64,000 bases of DNA from Heterobasidion occidentale (taxonomy: Eukaryota; Basidiomycota; Agaricomycetes; Russulales; Bondarzewiaceae): the NCBI GenBank assembly GCA_039111635.1, contig JBCAQO010000014.1, positions 992,001 through 1,056,000 of the forward strand. The letters are read 5' to 3'. The first letter of the stretch is position 1; each line of letters begins with the position of its first letter. Shown piece after piece: positions 1-15,091 of the stretch. The notes beneath the pieces were generated by a model. That model was not told the DNA's origin and searched no databases. It saw nothing but the letters and a program-made list of their open reading frames with translations. The translations under genes were made by a program, and so were the position numbers.

Positions 1-1058
1 CAGGCCGTCCTTCACGTCAATTTTGTTGCACGAAGAAGACAGCGCAGAACAGGAGACATCAATACGCCAATGTGCTGCCGTGGCATACGGTGGTGAGTTT
101 GGACTAGCTAGTATCATTCACTCATTCACGATTTTTACTAGGTGCTTCCGATACAGTGAGTTTCATATTTTATCTACACTACTTTCCTCTCTCAGAGAGT
201 GTTTTCAGACTGTCGTAGCAGACGTAGTGTTTTCCTTCGTAATGGCCCTTTATCCGGACGTGCAAAAGAAAGCACAAGCCGAGATTGATCGTGTCGTTGG
301 CTCAGATCGTCTACCGTACTACGTCGACCAGGGAGAGCTTCCGTATGTTACTGCGGTGGCAAAAGAAGTACTGCGATGGCACCCGCCTTCTCCCACAGGC
401 AAGTCTGTTATGCAGCCACTGAGGTTAAAGGATGTTCAAACTTTAGGCAGGCCTTCCACACCTGACGACGACGGACGATGAATACATTGGGTACCGGATC
501 CCGGCTGGAAGCATCGTCGTAGGAAATATCTGGTATGTATTCGTCGACTTGACCATCTCACGGTCGAGATGACCATCCATCTTCGTAATTCAACACAGGG
601 AGATGTTACACGACCCAAAGATGTATCCCGACCGTCTGTGTTTGACCCTGAACGATATATTCGCGCCGGTCGACTTGACTGCAGTACCAATGATCCTTCA
701 CGCATTGCGTTTGGATGTGGCAGGCGGTGCGAGTCGCCCATTCTTGATTTGAGGTTTATTCCCTCTGATATTTTTTGATCTCGTATATCGCCTGGTACAT
801 GCTGGTCATGCGCAGGGAAGAACTTTGCTGAGGCATCGCTTTGGCTTCTGGTTGCTCAATGCTTGGCCATGTACTTGATCTCTCCAGCTGATAAGAAAGC
901 GGCTAGAACCTGGAATTTACGTCCGGTGCCATTTCGTTCGTGTCTCCCACCTTATCCGCTCATTCCTCATCTCAAATCATTACTTTCCCTTCCACAGGCA
1001 CCCTATCCCGTTTCCTTGTATCATAAGGCAAGGTCAGAAAACGCGAGAATGTTGCTGA
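1..1058 (+). CDS. Cytochrome P450, 3' part (5' end outside window)
   Basis: This is a haem-thiolate monooxygenase missing its N-terminal half. Spliced exons give, in order, an I-helix remnant (AAVAYGADVVFSF), a segment reading [14 protein letters not shown], the K-helix ExxR in [12 protein letters not shown], a strand reading [31 protein letters not shown], and the haem-loop start FGCGRR near 709-727. The C-terminus [13 protein letters not shown] ends at a TGA at 1056-1058. Introns are about 93-218, 399-450 (a GC-AG intron), 539-600 and one near 940-1000. A missing base near 632 breaks the frame between MYPD and PSVFDPERY. The haem cysteine is probably the one in CAGKNFAE (near 810), but I could not find a clean splice joining it to FGCGRR. 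The family is the large expanded fungal P450 group related to O-methylsterigmatocystin oxidoreductase-like enzymes; the substrate is unknown. It could be a decayed copy or a gene with sequencing errors. Confidence 0.8.
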
Positions 1059-3091
1059 GAGCATCAGCGCCGACTTGTAATCTCAACGCGCGACTGAGTG
1101 TCAGTCTTTTTTACGTTCGTTTCTCGCATCCCATTTTCCTTGGCATCTTGTTCTTCTGGGTTACTGCTGAGAAGCCCGGAATTGTTGTGTTTGTCTAATG
1201 GTTGATTGGAGAGAAAGGCAAGCGCATCCTGCATCTAGATCGAGAAGAGTCAACTAATGAAATGAAACACCTAGGTGTATGATAGCGATGATCTCCCGAG
1301 CTGTCCGTGTCTTCCAGCTGATGAGAGACTGTGATTTGATGTAGATATGCGTGCACTTTGACGCACTGGAGCAGTCGATAAGAAGAAATTTACAGGACAT
1401 GCTCACATCCTTCAATGAGCGTCTGCAGCAATCTGTACGGACTGAGCAAAGAGGTTAGTAATCTTGTTTGAGACTCGATATCATCTAGTGGGGAAGGGCC
1501 TCACGTTCGGGACTGCTGCAGACTAAAGCACTCTCGTCGTAGACTGTTTTTGAAATCACAATCGAACGTACTCTCAAATTCCTGTGAGTGCTTTACGTTC
1601 AGACATGAACGCCCCAGGACCAAGTGATGTAGTTCTTGGCATCTTGAGGTCCAGGTCTGGCAGACGATGATTCGACAGTCGATGTCTCATTATTCTGTTT
1701 TATCCACCTCACAACCTTCGTTGATGTGCGACCTTGATCACAGTCAGTCGTGGTAGCAAAACTCAACTATTATTAGTGTTGGCCTCCGCTCACGGTAATG
1801 GTGCGATAATTATTTTTGAAAAATAGTCGCGGAGTCGAAAATTAGACACACTTAAGTACATGTCCGAACAGTTGACTGGATATGTTCAAATCTTTGTTCA
1901 CGCCCATTGTTCTTGGGCAACTTTGCATCGTGCGTGCAGCAAAGCCATACCGATATCAAAAGCGACACGATATCATCATTCAGGTTTTTCTTCACTACCC
2001 CTTGCATGCACAGAGGCCCGACCCAACTATGTCCCAGAAACATCCAGTTTGCACAGAGACCGCTCAAATCGCGGTGACATGACATCTTCCAATGATATGA
2101 ATCTGCCGGACAACTCGTTAATCGGCTCAGGTGATTGCCGTGTCCTGTAGCGGACACCTTACAGCGATCGCTGAACGACTCGTATGTCTCTCGATGCTAG
2201 AAACGATTGCACAAGAAACTTCACAGCAGAAACAACCGCTTGTGATGCAGCTGATCGTTCGCAGAGATCTTTTAGACGTTCGTCCACATCCTGGTTTTTA
2301 TTCTCAGAAGTGTTGATTTCTTCGAGGAGGATAGACAGAAACTTGGGGAGTCGGTCCTCTGATGGCGCAGACAGCGCACGCAGCTGTTGCGGTAGGTCGT
2401 CTGTTCGCCTTGTCCACTTCAGAATTCTGAACGAAGTGGCTCGCCCTAACTCGCCTCGAACTTTTCAAACCAATGTTTGTAAATCATAGGTAATACATGA
2501 AACTAAGGAGAGACCCGAGACGGTTGAGTATCTTGATGATCTGAAGAACATGCACAAGGTAATGCTCCCTATCTCTATCTGTGTTACATACTTTCTTACG
2601 ACTCTATCTTCAGGTTGTCATGCAGGTATGTCCTGTGTTGAGGCGTCGGCTGTCTATTTTTGATGAATTTTCCATTTGTTCAGACGCCATCATTGACTAC
2701 GCTGGAAAAACTGGCAACTTCGTTGTCGAATGCAGAGCCACCAATACCGTATCATCTATGGGTCGAACAGCCAGAGAATGTTCCGACATGTCTGGCCTTG
2801 GCGCCAAATCGAAGGGATAAATTGATCAGAAAAGCACTTGATAAGTCAAGTTGTAGACTATGGAAGAGCTAGTGATGAAGGGTTGGGAAATGGAGCAGAC
2901 GCGCGACTTCCTGACGGGTTTGAAGGGCTCATGCCAACATAATGCCCGCTCCTCAATTCACGTACAATGATTACGGATGCGTTGTGAAGGTATGGTCATA
3001 GTGTTGTCCGTGCGAGTTCAAATTCCATCTAGATACACTGAGGGCAGAGAATGTTCCATCCTACTAGACAGCCATTCAGTTCGGTCGCAAC
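1059..3091. other. Intergenic, no supported gene
   Basis: Short ORFs occur on both strands but none shows a recognisable domain, a consistent set of splice sites or coding-like composition. I see no RNA gene or terminal repeats. A stretch near 3006-3022 resembles a Pol III B box but has no matching cloverleaf. Confidence 0.5.
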
Positions 3092-4638
3092 TTACAGCTT
3101 TGGTTGGGCTGTAATAGTAACACCTCCGTCTTCCAAAACTGCTCTAGCCAGCTTTCCGACGATTGGGAACATCTGCCCTTGGATGTAGGCCTGCTCAGAG
3201 CTGGCCTGGCGGCGGGCATACCGAGCTGCTATGCCTTGCGATATAATCGCCAGCTGAAACGCGTGGGCCACGATTTCAGAACGAGATGAATTATCTCACT
3301 GAGCAAGAAAAGGACGCACTCGGAACAGCATCCAGCTACGGACGAATAGCAATTCAATAATCGGGTATGGCTGATCCGTGAGACGGCAATATTCGCGCTC
3401 GAGCTCTTCTAGAGCAATAGGAACGTCCTTGGTGGTGTTCTTGAAGCCACGCATCAAGGAAAACTTTTTAACGTCTACACCTTGGATGCTAGATATGTCG
3501 ATGGCCCACGATGTCGTCAAGTTCGCAAGGTCTGCCAACTGATGAATGGTATCCGAAGAAGACAGTGAGCAATGTGGGTCAAAGATTGCAATCAGAAAAG
3601 ACTCACAGGGCTGCCCAGAGTACAGAGTTCCCAATCCAAAATCCCGATAACGCGGTTTTCGGTGGGGTGGAATATCATGTTATCGAGTTTATAATCACCA
3701 TGGACAATTCGCAGTCCCGTCTTCTTCTCGTCAGGCAGGTTCTGCCGGTACCATCGCACCATCTCGTCAAACTGAGGTATCATTCCAGTTGGCTCATTTG
3801 TCTCTACATCGACAGCCTGTGACTGTGCAACAGAGACAGATGTGAGGGACTTGATTTGTCGAGGGAAATAGTCGGTCGAAGGACCAAAGTTTGAAAGGCC
3901 AAGTGCTGCTGGGTCAAGGGATGACAGGGCGGCGAGAGATCGAACAGCCGATAACCAGCTAAGTGAATAGCTTCGTTATCACAGACAGTCATAATGGAAA
4001 ACCAAGTTTATGACTTGCCATTCGCGTCTGTCGCTTGGCGATACCTCAAGCATGCGCACGTCTGTAAAGATGCGTCCGTCTAGGAACTCCATGATGTAGA
4101 AAGGCGTGCCAATAATTAAATTGTCCTCGCACAGAATGATAGGCTCTGGTGCAGGAACACGCTGAGAAGCTGGTATCGACGGGCTGACGTTGTGTTTATG
4201 TATCGCGTGGAGGATGGTATATTCGCGTTCAATCTGATGCGCGGTTTTTGATAGAAGTTGACCTGCAGGCTTTTTCCGGAGGACAAGCGAGCGCCGCTTG
4301 TGAAATTCAAATCTCGAACCTCAGCAATGCTTTGCATAACACATTGGGCACGAACCCACCTAGCATCTGTCAAGAAGTATGTAGGATTTGACTGAGATGT
4401 GAATTACTATAGGCTCGTTCCCAGGTAGACATGTTATATTCACCTGTCCAAACTGTTGCAATCTTCGAATGAGAGTGCTGCTAGGAAGGTACTAAACTAT
4501 ACGGACCTTGAACTGTTTCACCTCAACGGGAGCTTTGATCGACGGAACGCTCCTTCCGATGTAAGCATTGAGTTGTTCGACATCGATGGCAGCGCGAACT
4601 TCGCCAAACTCGCCTCCAATCTTCTTGGTGGTAGCCAT
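3092..4638 (-). CDS. APH-fold phosphotransferase (ACAD10/11 N-domain-like)
   Basis: This is a small-molecule kinase of the aminoglycoside phosphotransferase fold, of the type fused to acyl-CoA dehydrogenase in ACAD10/11 but stand-alone here. The start MATTKKIGGEFGEVRAAI is at 4638. The hinge and substrate region reads GTPFYIMEFLDGRIFTDVRM. The catalytic loop is IVHGDYKLDN (catalytic Asp) and the Mg-binding motif is ILDWELCTLG. The C-terminus is GKLARAVLEDGGVTITAQ with a stop at 3092-3094. Exons (minus) are about 4507-4638, 4444-4452, 4360-4391, 4019-4296, 3607-3958, 3320-3538 and 3092-3253. The second is a 9-nt microexon encoding FGQ. The intron 3959-4018 has a GC donor. The 4296 junction is uncertain: either a GAG acceptor further upstream or one missing base near 4288 restores the frame into LVLRKKPAGQLL. 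The physiological substrate is unknown. Confidence 0.85.
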
Positions 4639-5070
4639 ATTTCTTCAAAATGGAGGAAGGTGGAGTTCACTCTCGGAAAGAGAGCAAGTCGCGAGAGCAA
4701 GAGACAAAATGCGGGGAGTGCACTTGACCGGTAATGCGGGGTAGCCGGCTCGGAGCCGCCAAGCCGAGGCTCGTCGCGTCTATTAGCATAGCATGCCATG
4801 CGATGTATCGCGATGAACGTCCTGTCCATGTTGACTTTCCAGCACAATCCCTTCAAATATAGAAACATTGGAGAGTTCGGGTTCTGTCTTGTTGCGAAAG
4901 AGTCTTATGAAGTGGTTGGAGAGAAAAGGGCAATAGTTGGTGGGAGGAACGTTCCCGAAATTTCGAATGCTGATCACATGATGTGCATTACGTAATTCTT
5001 CGCTGGCGAAGTTGCACAAAAATTTCGAAGCTCCACATCATCCTCTTTCTCACCTTCCACCTCATTCACT

Positions 5071-7495
<2,425 letters not shown>

Positions 7496-8402
7496 ATGCC
7501 TTCTTCCTTGTTCTAGTCTTCTCTCTTGTGGACCTCTTTCGCATCTTATCGACTTACCTTATGATCGCTCTGCACCTCACGCCTTCGATTCGTCTCATTG
7601 CTTTTTATCTGCATGTCCACCCTACAACTCACTCATAGAGCACTTGCTTAAAAGTACCCTTCGCATCGTTATGACCTCTCGTACATTACTCACGTCCTAC
7701 ATCGCATCACCCCCACTGGCGCATATATTCGGTTCTGGTTTTATCTCGTATCCCCACTACAGCCCCCCACCCCCCGCTCAGTAGTTATTCCGTTTTTTTT
7801 TCGTCCTAGCCATGATCACCCCTGTACGCCCCCTTCATGGTCTCCTTGTTGCAGCAATGTAGTGCAGGATGAAATGCTTGTGTGACGTCAAGTGATAGGG
7901 TATTAGCGCATTGCGTTATTCCCTCGTCTCCTAGAGTCAATTATCATACCACCTTTCACGGCGCGAGGCACCGCACTGGATAGCTATTCACCGCATATCC
8001 TTATGTTCAAAAATGACCGGTCATGCGGTATGAGGGGTGGTACAGAACCGACCTATATACCCAAGCCAAGTCAAGAAAGCCGATCAAGGACCCACGGAGT
8101 TGCGGATACTCACAACAAGAGCGACAATAGGAGAGGCTTATGATTTCAGGAGAAGATATATATTAGAAACCCTACTGAGACATGAGACGAAGAGATCTGT
8201 CGATTATCGACATCAACATGGTACTGTATTATCTTCCTCGTCGTCCCTGAGATAGTGTCAGTGCTTGACTATGATACGTCACGTACAGCAAGCGTGGTAG
8301 TGCGACTGACCTTGCTTTCATCGAGTCAGAGAGAAACGCGAATATTGGTACATTAAGCGAGTATAAAGTACGATTTGCAGGCGAGAATGGAACTGGGTGT
8401 TG
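7496..8402. other. Intergenic between convergent Hsp70 and dynactin p25 genes
   Basis: This is the 3' flank of both genes. It is pyrimidine-rich immediately after the Hsp70 stop, with a C/T-rich tract near 7735-7805. I see no gene. Confidence 0.5.
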
Positions 8403-9200
8403 TCACCGGTCCAGGGGTTGGAATCGGGTATAGTATTGCTTTGTTTGCGCTTCAACGATCTCCTGCGTAGACTCGGGCAGATCTTCCACGAAGTGACCTG
8501 GCCAAAGATTGGAAGGATGAGTATAGCTGGGTCGGCCTGAAGACTTGTACACTGACCGGGTGAGCCAGCGAAGAGCGCAAGAGCGGGGATGACAGTGTTT
8601 GGTGGCACGATCGTGTTATCTGCAATTTTCGCGCAGTCTTTGATGATGGCGAACTTGCCCTAGGATGATGCAGATATCAGGGCACGGCACCAAACGAGGG
8701 CGTTGAGTCGGCTCACAATGACACAGTTCTCCCCGATCTCGACGTGGTTCCCTATAGTGGCAGCCTCGACCACTGAGTTCGCCCCGATGTGGACATGGTC
8801 TCCGATCTTCATAGGGTAATAGTTGAAGTTCCCCCGATATGTTTTGTAGGGCGGTCTGCATCGAGCTTGTGGTCAGCGTGCGCCCTAACGAAGGCCACAG
8901 GTACGTACCTCATAACACAACCTTCTCCCACAAGGCAGTATCGTCCTAATGAGATGACGACGGCATGTCCTGGGCCAGTGCGCTTCAAGTCGCCCCGGAT
9001 GATCGCACCGCTGGAGATGATCGTCTTGCCTCCGAGGATGATGTTCTGAGGGCCTGCGATCGTCGCTCGGCGAGATACCTTGTTGCCTGTGTCCTTCATT
9101 TAGGCTCCCAGTTGGCCCTCGTACTCGGACGGCAGTCCATGATGGTCGGACTCACCGTTTCGATGAATTCTGCTTTGGGATAATATATGGGAGGGTCCAT
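8403..9200 (-). CDS. DCTN5: Dynactin subunit 5 (p25)
   Basis: This is the pointed-end subunit of dynactin, a left-handed beta-helix protein that helps couple dynein to endosome cargo. Exons (minus) are 9156-9200, 8909-9093, 8717-8855, 8557-8656 and 8403-8497, giving 187 residues; animal p25 has about 182. The start MDPPIYYPKAEFIET leads to TGNKVSRRATIAGPQNIILG. Hexapeptide-repeat turns follow (IIRGDL, IGDHVHIGANSVVEAATIG, VEIGENCVIGKFAIIKDC), then NTIVPPNTVIP and the family C-terminus LPESTQEIVEAQTKQYY. All introns are 53-62 bp with consensus sites and the frame is intact. Neurospora homologues are the ropy-type nuclear-migration genes. Confidence 0.93.
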
Positions 9201-9875
9201 AGCGCTAGAGGACGCAAGATCAGGAGATGATCGAGGTCAAGCGCGTCGCGCGCTGAGACTTCTTCCAAATGTTGAAACTCCGAAAGGCTCTGGACTTGTT
9301 CATAAGCAACAAACCGTTAAACAAGATTGTGAGAAAAATGATTTGACACCTCAATACGTGCTCTATGAATTCAAGGACAATCGAGATCCATGAGATTATA
9401 TCATCTGGTTACAATAAGATGGCTGCGGCCCTGCGTAGGCTATAGCTTTTGGATTTCCAGCTTTACGGTGGTCGAAGTAAGTGCTGTCTATTACCCAAAG
9501 TCTGACCTCCCTTGGAGCACTCTTGAGTTTGGAGCTTGGAGGCCTTGAGAGTCATTTGTCTAAACCTGAGCTCGATGATTGGCTCGGCCGATCGAGGCGT
9601 CACTGGCTATTATGAGACGAGGTCCCGGCTCTTCCGGACTCCGAGGCACGCAATCCTGCCGAAATAATAAGCTGCAAAACAGCAAGCTGCTTTCCGTTTC
9701 CCAACCGTGAATCTGCCGTTCGGACGCGCCAGTGCGGCTTTCTAAAAGGTGCAAAAAGGTGCCGCAGTTCATGCTGCATTATACGGTGCACACGCTACTC
9801 ACACGCTCTCTCCTACTTCCACCGGCTTCGAAAACGCCATAGATCCATGTATCGGCCACTCTTCCAGCATCGACG
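9201..9875. other. Intergenic between divergent p25 and TMEM70-like genes
   Basis: This is a shared promoter region for two divergently transcribed genes. No additional coding signal, TATA box or repeat stands out. Confidence 0.4.
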
Positions 9876-10751
9876 ATGAGATGGACGGCATCTCTGCATG
9901 CAATGAAGCGCTGCACTGTCTTACCGATACCGAGCATAGCACACCATTTGCTGCGAAATTCTAACCATGCTCCATACCGCCGACACCTCACCGCCCTGCG
10001 CGCACTCTCCACCACAGCCGCCTCTCCTCTCTCAACCACCACCCTCTCTTCCAAACCTACCCTTTCCCCCTCAACGGCAGACGCATCCGAAAGCTCGGCC
10101 CTCATCTACCAAGGCCCGCTCGCGTCTACATTCAAGCGCCTCAAGATCTTCTCCCTCTCCTCTCTCACGCTCTCCTTCTTGCTCTCGCCCTTCATCTTCA
10201 TCATCGAGTCGGGGCTCCCGCTCTCGGCCCGCGCGGCACTTGCGGGCATCGCGATCGGCACGAGCGGCGTGTCGACCGCGCTCGTGAGCTGGTGCGGGCA
10301 GCCATACGTCACCGCAATGCGCCGCGGGGCGGCGGACGGAGTGCTCGAGCTCACGACGCTCACGCTCGCGCTGCACCCGCGGGTCACGCGCGTCTACGAC
10401 CCGGCATTCCTGGAGGACGCGACCAGGCCGTTCGCGCGGTGGTCGCTCGCGAGCGCGGTGCAGCTGCCGAGTGGCGAGGCGCGCATGCCGGAGGTGGGGT
10501 CGGAGGAGACGGTGTCGGAGACGACGGACACGAAGGGGAACGTGCTTGGGCGGTGGGTGGTGACGTGGGCAGAGAATGGGGAGGGGAATTGCAGGGCGGT
10601 GGGCCAGGTGGTCAGGTGAGCGGTCGTTTTTCTGTTCTGGCGGCGCGCGCACGTTGGCAGCTGTGCTGAACGTTTGACCGGCAGGCACTTCAACGTGCAC
10701 GAGAGCTGCTGGACACCCCCGTTCGATAGCATCTCTTCGCGTGCTCGGTAA
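9876..10751 (+). CDS. TMEM70/TMEM186/TMEM223-family mitochondrial membrane protein
   Basis: This is probably an inner-membrane assembly factor. The N-terminus is Arg/Ser/Leu-rich and lacks acid residues (from 9903: MKRCTVLPIPSIAHHLLRN), typical of a mitochondrial presequence. Two hydrophobic segments form a hairpin, one reading LSSLTLSFLLSPFIFIIESG and one reading ALAGIAIGTSGVSTALVSW. The family motif follows in the GQPYVTAMRR area. The tail is soluble and ends HFNV..SCWTPPFDS. There are two exons, 9876-10615 and 10685-10751, and the frame is intact. The start could be 9876 (MRWTASLHAMKRC) or 9903; the second makes the better presequence. The family assignment rests on the hairpin plus the C-terminal pattern, and the specific complex cannot be told from sequence. 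Confidence 0.75.
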
Positions 10752-11742
10752 AGCTGAACACGTATTTTGTCTGTCTTCCATTCCATTCTGCACTCTGCCT
10801 GGCTCTCGCTTTCGATGCGTCTGGAGTGGGAATGTGGAATCCGATCTTGTTTGTGATGTAATATGATTGCCCCCGTCCATGTGTGTTTCGGGGATCGTCG
10901 GTCTAGGCCGACGGGGACTGGCCGGCGGCAAGGTAACAAAGGGTAGATGGGCTGTGTGGGGAGAGATTATTGGAGGGATCTCCGGGCTAGGAACGGCGCT
11001 GTTGTTCCTGTTCCTTGGCCAATGAGAGCGTTGGGTACTGCATCCAGGTGCGTCTTTCTTGTTCCATTCCGCGAGCTCTCACATCAGGGCGTCTGTTGAC
11101 GCGGTGAGTCCGTCGGTCTGAGTTCTCTGCGAGACATGTTTTCCCTGTGAACTCCTGCAAATGCAGACGCGTGTACGCGTCGGGTCACGTGCATGAATTA
11201 TCACGCTATCACGAATATGACTAAGCAAAAATTTATCTCTTTTTTATTTCTTTCTCGCGCATACTGAGACGATTGTCAGATGCTGGCCAGGATAATGAGC
11301 ATGAACCCAGTGCAATTCTCGTAAAGAAATGACGAAGAGCTATTGCGAGCAAGCTTGAATGTTTTAAGATTTTACGTTACGGCCGGGACGACGCTGCGGA
11401 CGCCACGAGCTGCAGGGCCGACGCATGTGCATGGACTGCATGGGATGACGCAAAAGACGCAATTTCTCTTCATTTTTGACGACGGAACACGGAAGCTGCA
11501 AATTGCCCTAGATTGTCATGGGCACTCGGATCCAGCCTCCTTGTCCGGATGTGCCTGGCCCGCGCTCTCTTAGGCCATGGCCTGCTCATTCAGTTCTAGA
11601 TAGCACCCTCTTGCTCACCTCCTCTTCCGCACATCGCACATCAGCGCCCAACGACGTCCCTGAAATCCTGCACTATCTCACAGCCCAGAGCGTCGCTCGA
11701 GAATAACGCCACACACTCTGTTGGCAATTCCACGATACCATA
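10752..11742. other. Intergenic, no supported gene
   Basis: Only short unsupported ORFs are present. The stretch 11215-11260 is AT-rich, with a T-run; otherwise the region is unremarkable. It contains the promoter of the arrestin-like gene. Confidence 0.4.
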
Positions 11743-14449
11743 ATGACCACCAAGACGCACAAGAACAATCTTTCTATCTGCCTCACCGAGTCTGTGGTCT
11801 TCTTACGATCCTCAGACTTCACTGGCAGACGTCACTCGGCGAGCGATACGGCTCCGGCGCTCTTGCGCGGGCTATTGACCTTGAACCTCGTCAAGCCCAC
11901 GCGAATTTCAAGTATCGAAATAGAGCTTCAGGGGAAATCTGCGACAAGCTGGCCGGAAGGTATGTACGCTGCTTCCTGGGGTCGGGCACGCTTCATTTAC
12001 ACCCAGCGTTTCAGGCGTTGGCGCACGGCGCACGGAAGTGACAGAGGAACACAAGATTTTCTCCGCCACACAAGTTTTCTTTCGTGCGCCCTCGACGCCA
12101 TCTTCGTCCATCCGACGTGCCCTCTCCGTTGGCCCAGGCCTTTCCTTCTACCGAGATGAGCTCGAGCACACCGACAGCTCCCCAGAACGCGATCACGACG
12201 CCGACAGTGCGCGCGACCGTTCGCACGATGATTTCGCAGGGGTACCACGCCGCCAAACTCACGCCCCTGATGGCGCAGGCGTCGTGGACGAAACCGTGCG
12301 GCGTGGAAGGGACACGGCACGACGGCGCCTGAGTGCCGACCGGACAACCTTCCAACGCGACCCTGTCCTGCATCGGACGAACTCGCGCTCGCCGACCCCA
12401 CTCTATACGCCGCAGATGTTCTCCACGCCGAGCCAGCCCGGGTTTGCGATAGACTCGGTCCCGCCGACGCCGCGCAGTGGACGCTCGTCCACCAGCCACT
12501 TCCTCCCGCTGCATAGAATGGAAGAGATCCCGAGCGATATTGAATTCGTTCCGCGAGACGCGAACCGGTCCCAGTCACGTACGTCTTTATCTAATTCTCA
12601 AATACATCCTACTCGGTCTTTCCGTCATATGCGTGTATAGCTCGTTGAACATGATGCATGCTGCAGGTCCGTCTTCGCGCTCGCGGATGAGGCCCGCCGA
12701 GTCGTCGGCGTCGAGTTTCCGCTCCCACCTTGATACATCGCCGTCACGCCCTGTCAGTATTGATGAAGATCTACATTCGCACGCTGCGGAGGGCTCCACG
12801 CCGGTCTCGCCCGTGCGTGGGTCGCGAGAGCCGAGCACGGATCGCGGGCGCAAGGTCGCGAGGTTCAGCCTGAGCGCGGTGTCGAACGTGATTCTGGATG
12901 CGGTGAAGGAGCGGGTGAGGTCGAGCTCGCCGAGGACGTTCGATAGGGGTGCGAGTGTGGATAAGCGTGAAGGCGAGTCGGGGGCGGACGTTCGACAAGG
13001 GGAAGGGAAAGGAAAAAGAGAAGGAAACGACGTGGAGCCATCTGTATCATACGAAGGAGAAGACCACGACGGCGTTTGGGAAGGTGGGGGAGGCGCTTGG
13101 GTTGGACCTTGAGGAGCACAAGGAGTTTGGAGATGGTTGGAGGGAGTATAAAGCTGGTACGCTCTTTTGACTATTCGTTATTGGTAGGTGCTCATGATCA
13201 CGTGGAACTGCAGGGACGTACACGTTTCCGATATCCTTCGCGATTCCATCGAATATGCCTCCTTCGTTGGAATGTGATTATGGATCAGTGACTTGGCGGC
13301 TCAAAGCACAGGTGCATCGACCGGGTGCGTTCACGACGAAACTGACTGCAGTACGAAATGTCGTGATAGTCGCGTCCCCCAGCGACGACGACACGGAGGA
13401 TACAGAAAATATCATCGTTGAGCGGTTCTGGGATAATCAGTTGCAGTACCTGCTCTCCATCTCTGGCAGGATGTTTCACATCGGAGGCACGATACCTATT
13501 CACATGAGCTTCTTGCCCATGGCCAAGATGAGAATCCACCGTCTGTCCGTGATCCTCGAGGGTGCGCATCGACATTGTTTTGACTAGTCTCATGCGTCTG
13601 ACGCGCGTGTTATAGAGCGAGTAGACTACTATGTGCAGATGAAACGCTCGGCACGGTCAGAACAAACTAACCGGTTCGCGCTCCTCATGCTCAAGAATGC
13701 GGACAAGAATGGTCCTCCCATCCTCCCGCTCGTCTCCGAGGACCCCCTCGCGTTCATGGATTCGCCACTGCATGCGCTGCTCGGGCCCGATGACGACGCG
13801 TCAGAGATGGCATCGAGCCTGATGGGCCCCGGCCCGTGGTCGTTTCACACGACGCTCAAGCTACCGACCGCGTGTGGACTGCTGCATTTCACGAACAAGA
13901 ACAGGAAGAGCAACATCCAGATCGCACACACGCTCAAGATCGTTATTCGGGTCGAGCGTGGGGACGATATGCATATCGATCCGAAGACCGGCAAGCGGAA
14001 GCTGTTCGATATCGTCGTGCAGACGCCGGTGCACATCCTCTCTGTGAGCCCTCGGTTCCTCGTGCCTTCGCCTAACTCAGCTGGACTTACTCGCGTCTGC
14101 GCAGTGCTTGTGCAACACGGAGCACACATCGCTTCCGCGGTACTCTGAGGCGCTCGAGGAGTCTTTCCCGCAGGTGCGCTCCTGCGCGTGCTCTGTCAAG
14201 CGTCGCAAGCAGTCCGTCGTGCCCCCGTCGCCGCCATCCTCCGGCCTCCTCGAGCGCACCATCTCGCGCATGTCGAGCGACTCAGGTGCATCGCTCGCTG
14301 AGGTTACTGCCGCTCCCCACTCGCGCGTTGGGACGTTGTTCGACCAAAACGTCGTATACGAGCGCCTGATCACGGGGCAGCAGAGCGAGAGCGGGGAGGC
14401 GCCGCCGGCGTATGTGGCGGTGGCGCGGCCGACGATGGTCGTGCTGTGA
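11743..14449 (+). CDS. Arrestin-domain (ART-like) trafficking adaptor
   Basis: This is an alpha-arrestin that would link plasma-membrane transporters to a ubiquitin ligase for endocytosis. The arrestin-N domain starts near residue 10 (LSICLTESVVFLRSSDFTGR, then SIEIELQGKSATSW). A long Ser/Arg/Pro-rich insert follows (about 12060-13130). The arrestin-C domain has YTFPISFAIP, GSVTWRLKAQVHRPGAF, ENIIVERFWDNQLQYL, GGTIPIHMSFLP and ERVDYYVQMKR. The C-terminal tail contains APPAYV, a PPxY-type motif expected to bind Rsp5/Nedd4 WW domains. Exons: 11743-11959, 12015-12578, 12667-13156, 13214-13561, 13616-14043, 14105-14449, about 796 residues. A G5 run at 12980-12984 appears one base too long, because the frame must move into GRTFDKGKGKEKEK. 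Confidence 0.88.
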
Positions 14450-14800
14450 TCGGTGTGTAGGATGCGGGTCGGCATTCCGGCGTCTAATTTTCGTTCTCGG
14501 TGGTGAACCTCTTTTTGTTTTGGATCTGCACGTCTTTGTTCATACCTTGCTTTTTCTTCTGTCGGCCAAGCTCGTTTGTTTTTTGGAGAGACTCTCGCAC
14601 TAATCGTTATTTTGTTCTTGCCAGTTCCTAATATTTTGTCATGTACGTCCGCCGATCGTCATATACTCTGTAGCTCTTTGATATTCCCTCTTTCCCTCCT
14701 ATCTGTCTATAGGTGTCTTATGTTCCATTCACCCAGTCTCGCTCATCGACATCGTATATACTCACCCGCACACATGTGACCTACTCCTGTATTGTTGAAA
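14450..14800. other. 3' flank of arrestin gene
   Basis: Pyrimidine- and T-rich non-coding sequence typical of fungal 3' UTRs, with a polyadenylation-like region near 14620-14770. No gene. Confidence 0.4.
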
Positions 14801-14862
14801 ATTTATACGCAGGCGGCGTTCATGGGTTGTAGAATCGAGTGCGCAGTATCATTCGTACGTGG
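14801..14862 (+). promoter_or_regulatory. Duplicated promoter segment, copy upstream of eIF4G-like A
   Basis: It shares an ordered series of identical blocks with 17091-17151: ATTTATAC, GGC.TTCAT, AAT.GAGTGC and TCGTACGTGG. Both copies lie about 230-290 bp upstream of a start codon, and both are followed by a TATAAG element 88-90 bp before the ATG. The palindrome CGTACG is fully conserved and could be a factor site. Confidence 0.7.
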
Positions 14863-15002
14863 CCCCGTGCCTCTTTTTTTCTATTAGGGACTGTCCGCGA
14901 AGCTCTGCTCTGCGCACAGGTCGCAGCCTTGATTCACGCGCACTTCATTGTGCACAGCAGCCGCGCAATGCTCGCTTCCTTGCCATCGATTTTTCGAGTC
15001 CG

Positions 15003-15009
15003 ATATAAG
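15003..15009 (+). promoter_or_regulatory. TATA-like box of eIF4G-like gene A
   Basis: The sequence GATATAAG lies 88 bp upstream of the ATG at 15092. It is matched by a TATAAG at the same distance before copy B. Confidence 0.5.
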
Positions 15010-15091
15010 AGTGTCTTGGTGGTTGGTCAACGCAACTCTTCGACCTTCTGTCTCTCTCTTCATTGAACTTTTTTTTCGACATTCTTCCAGA

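Noticed and set aside
3006..3022. Second B-box-like sequence (GAGTTCAAATTCC)
   Set aside because: No complementary T stem or acceptor stem could be drawn.
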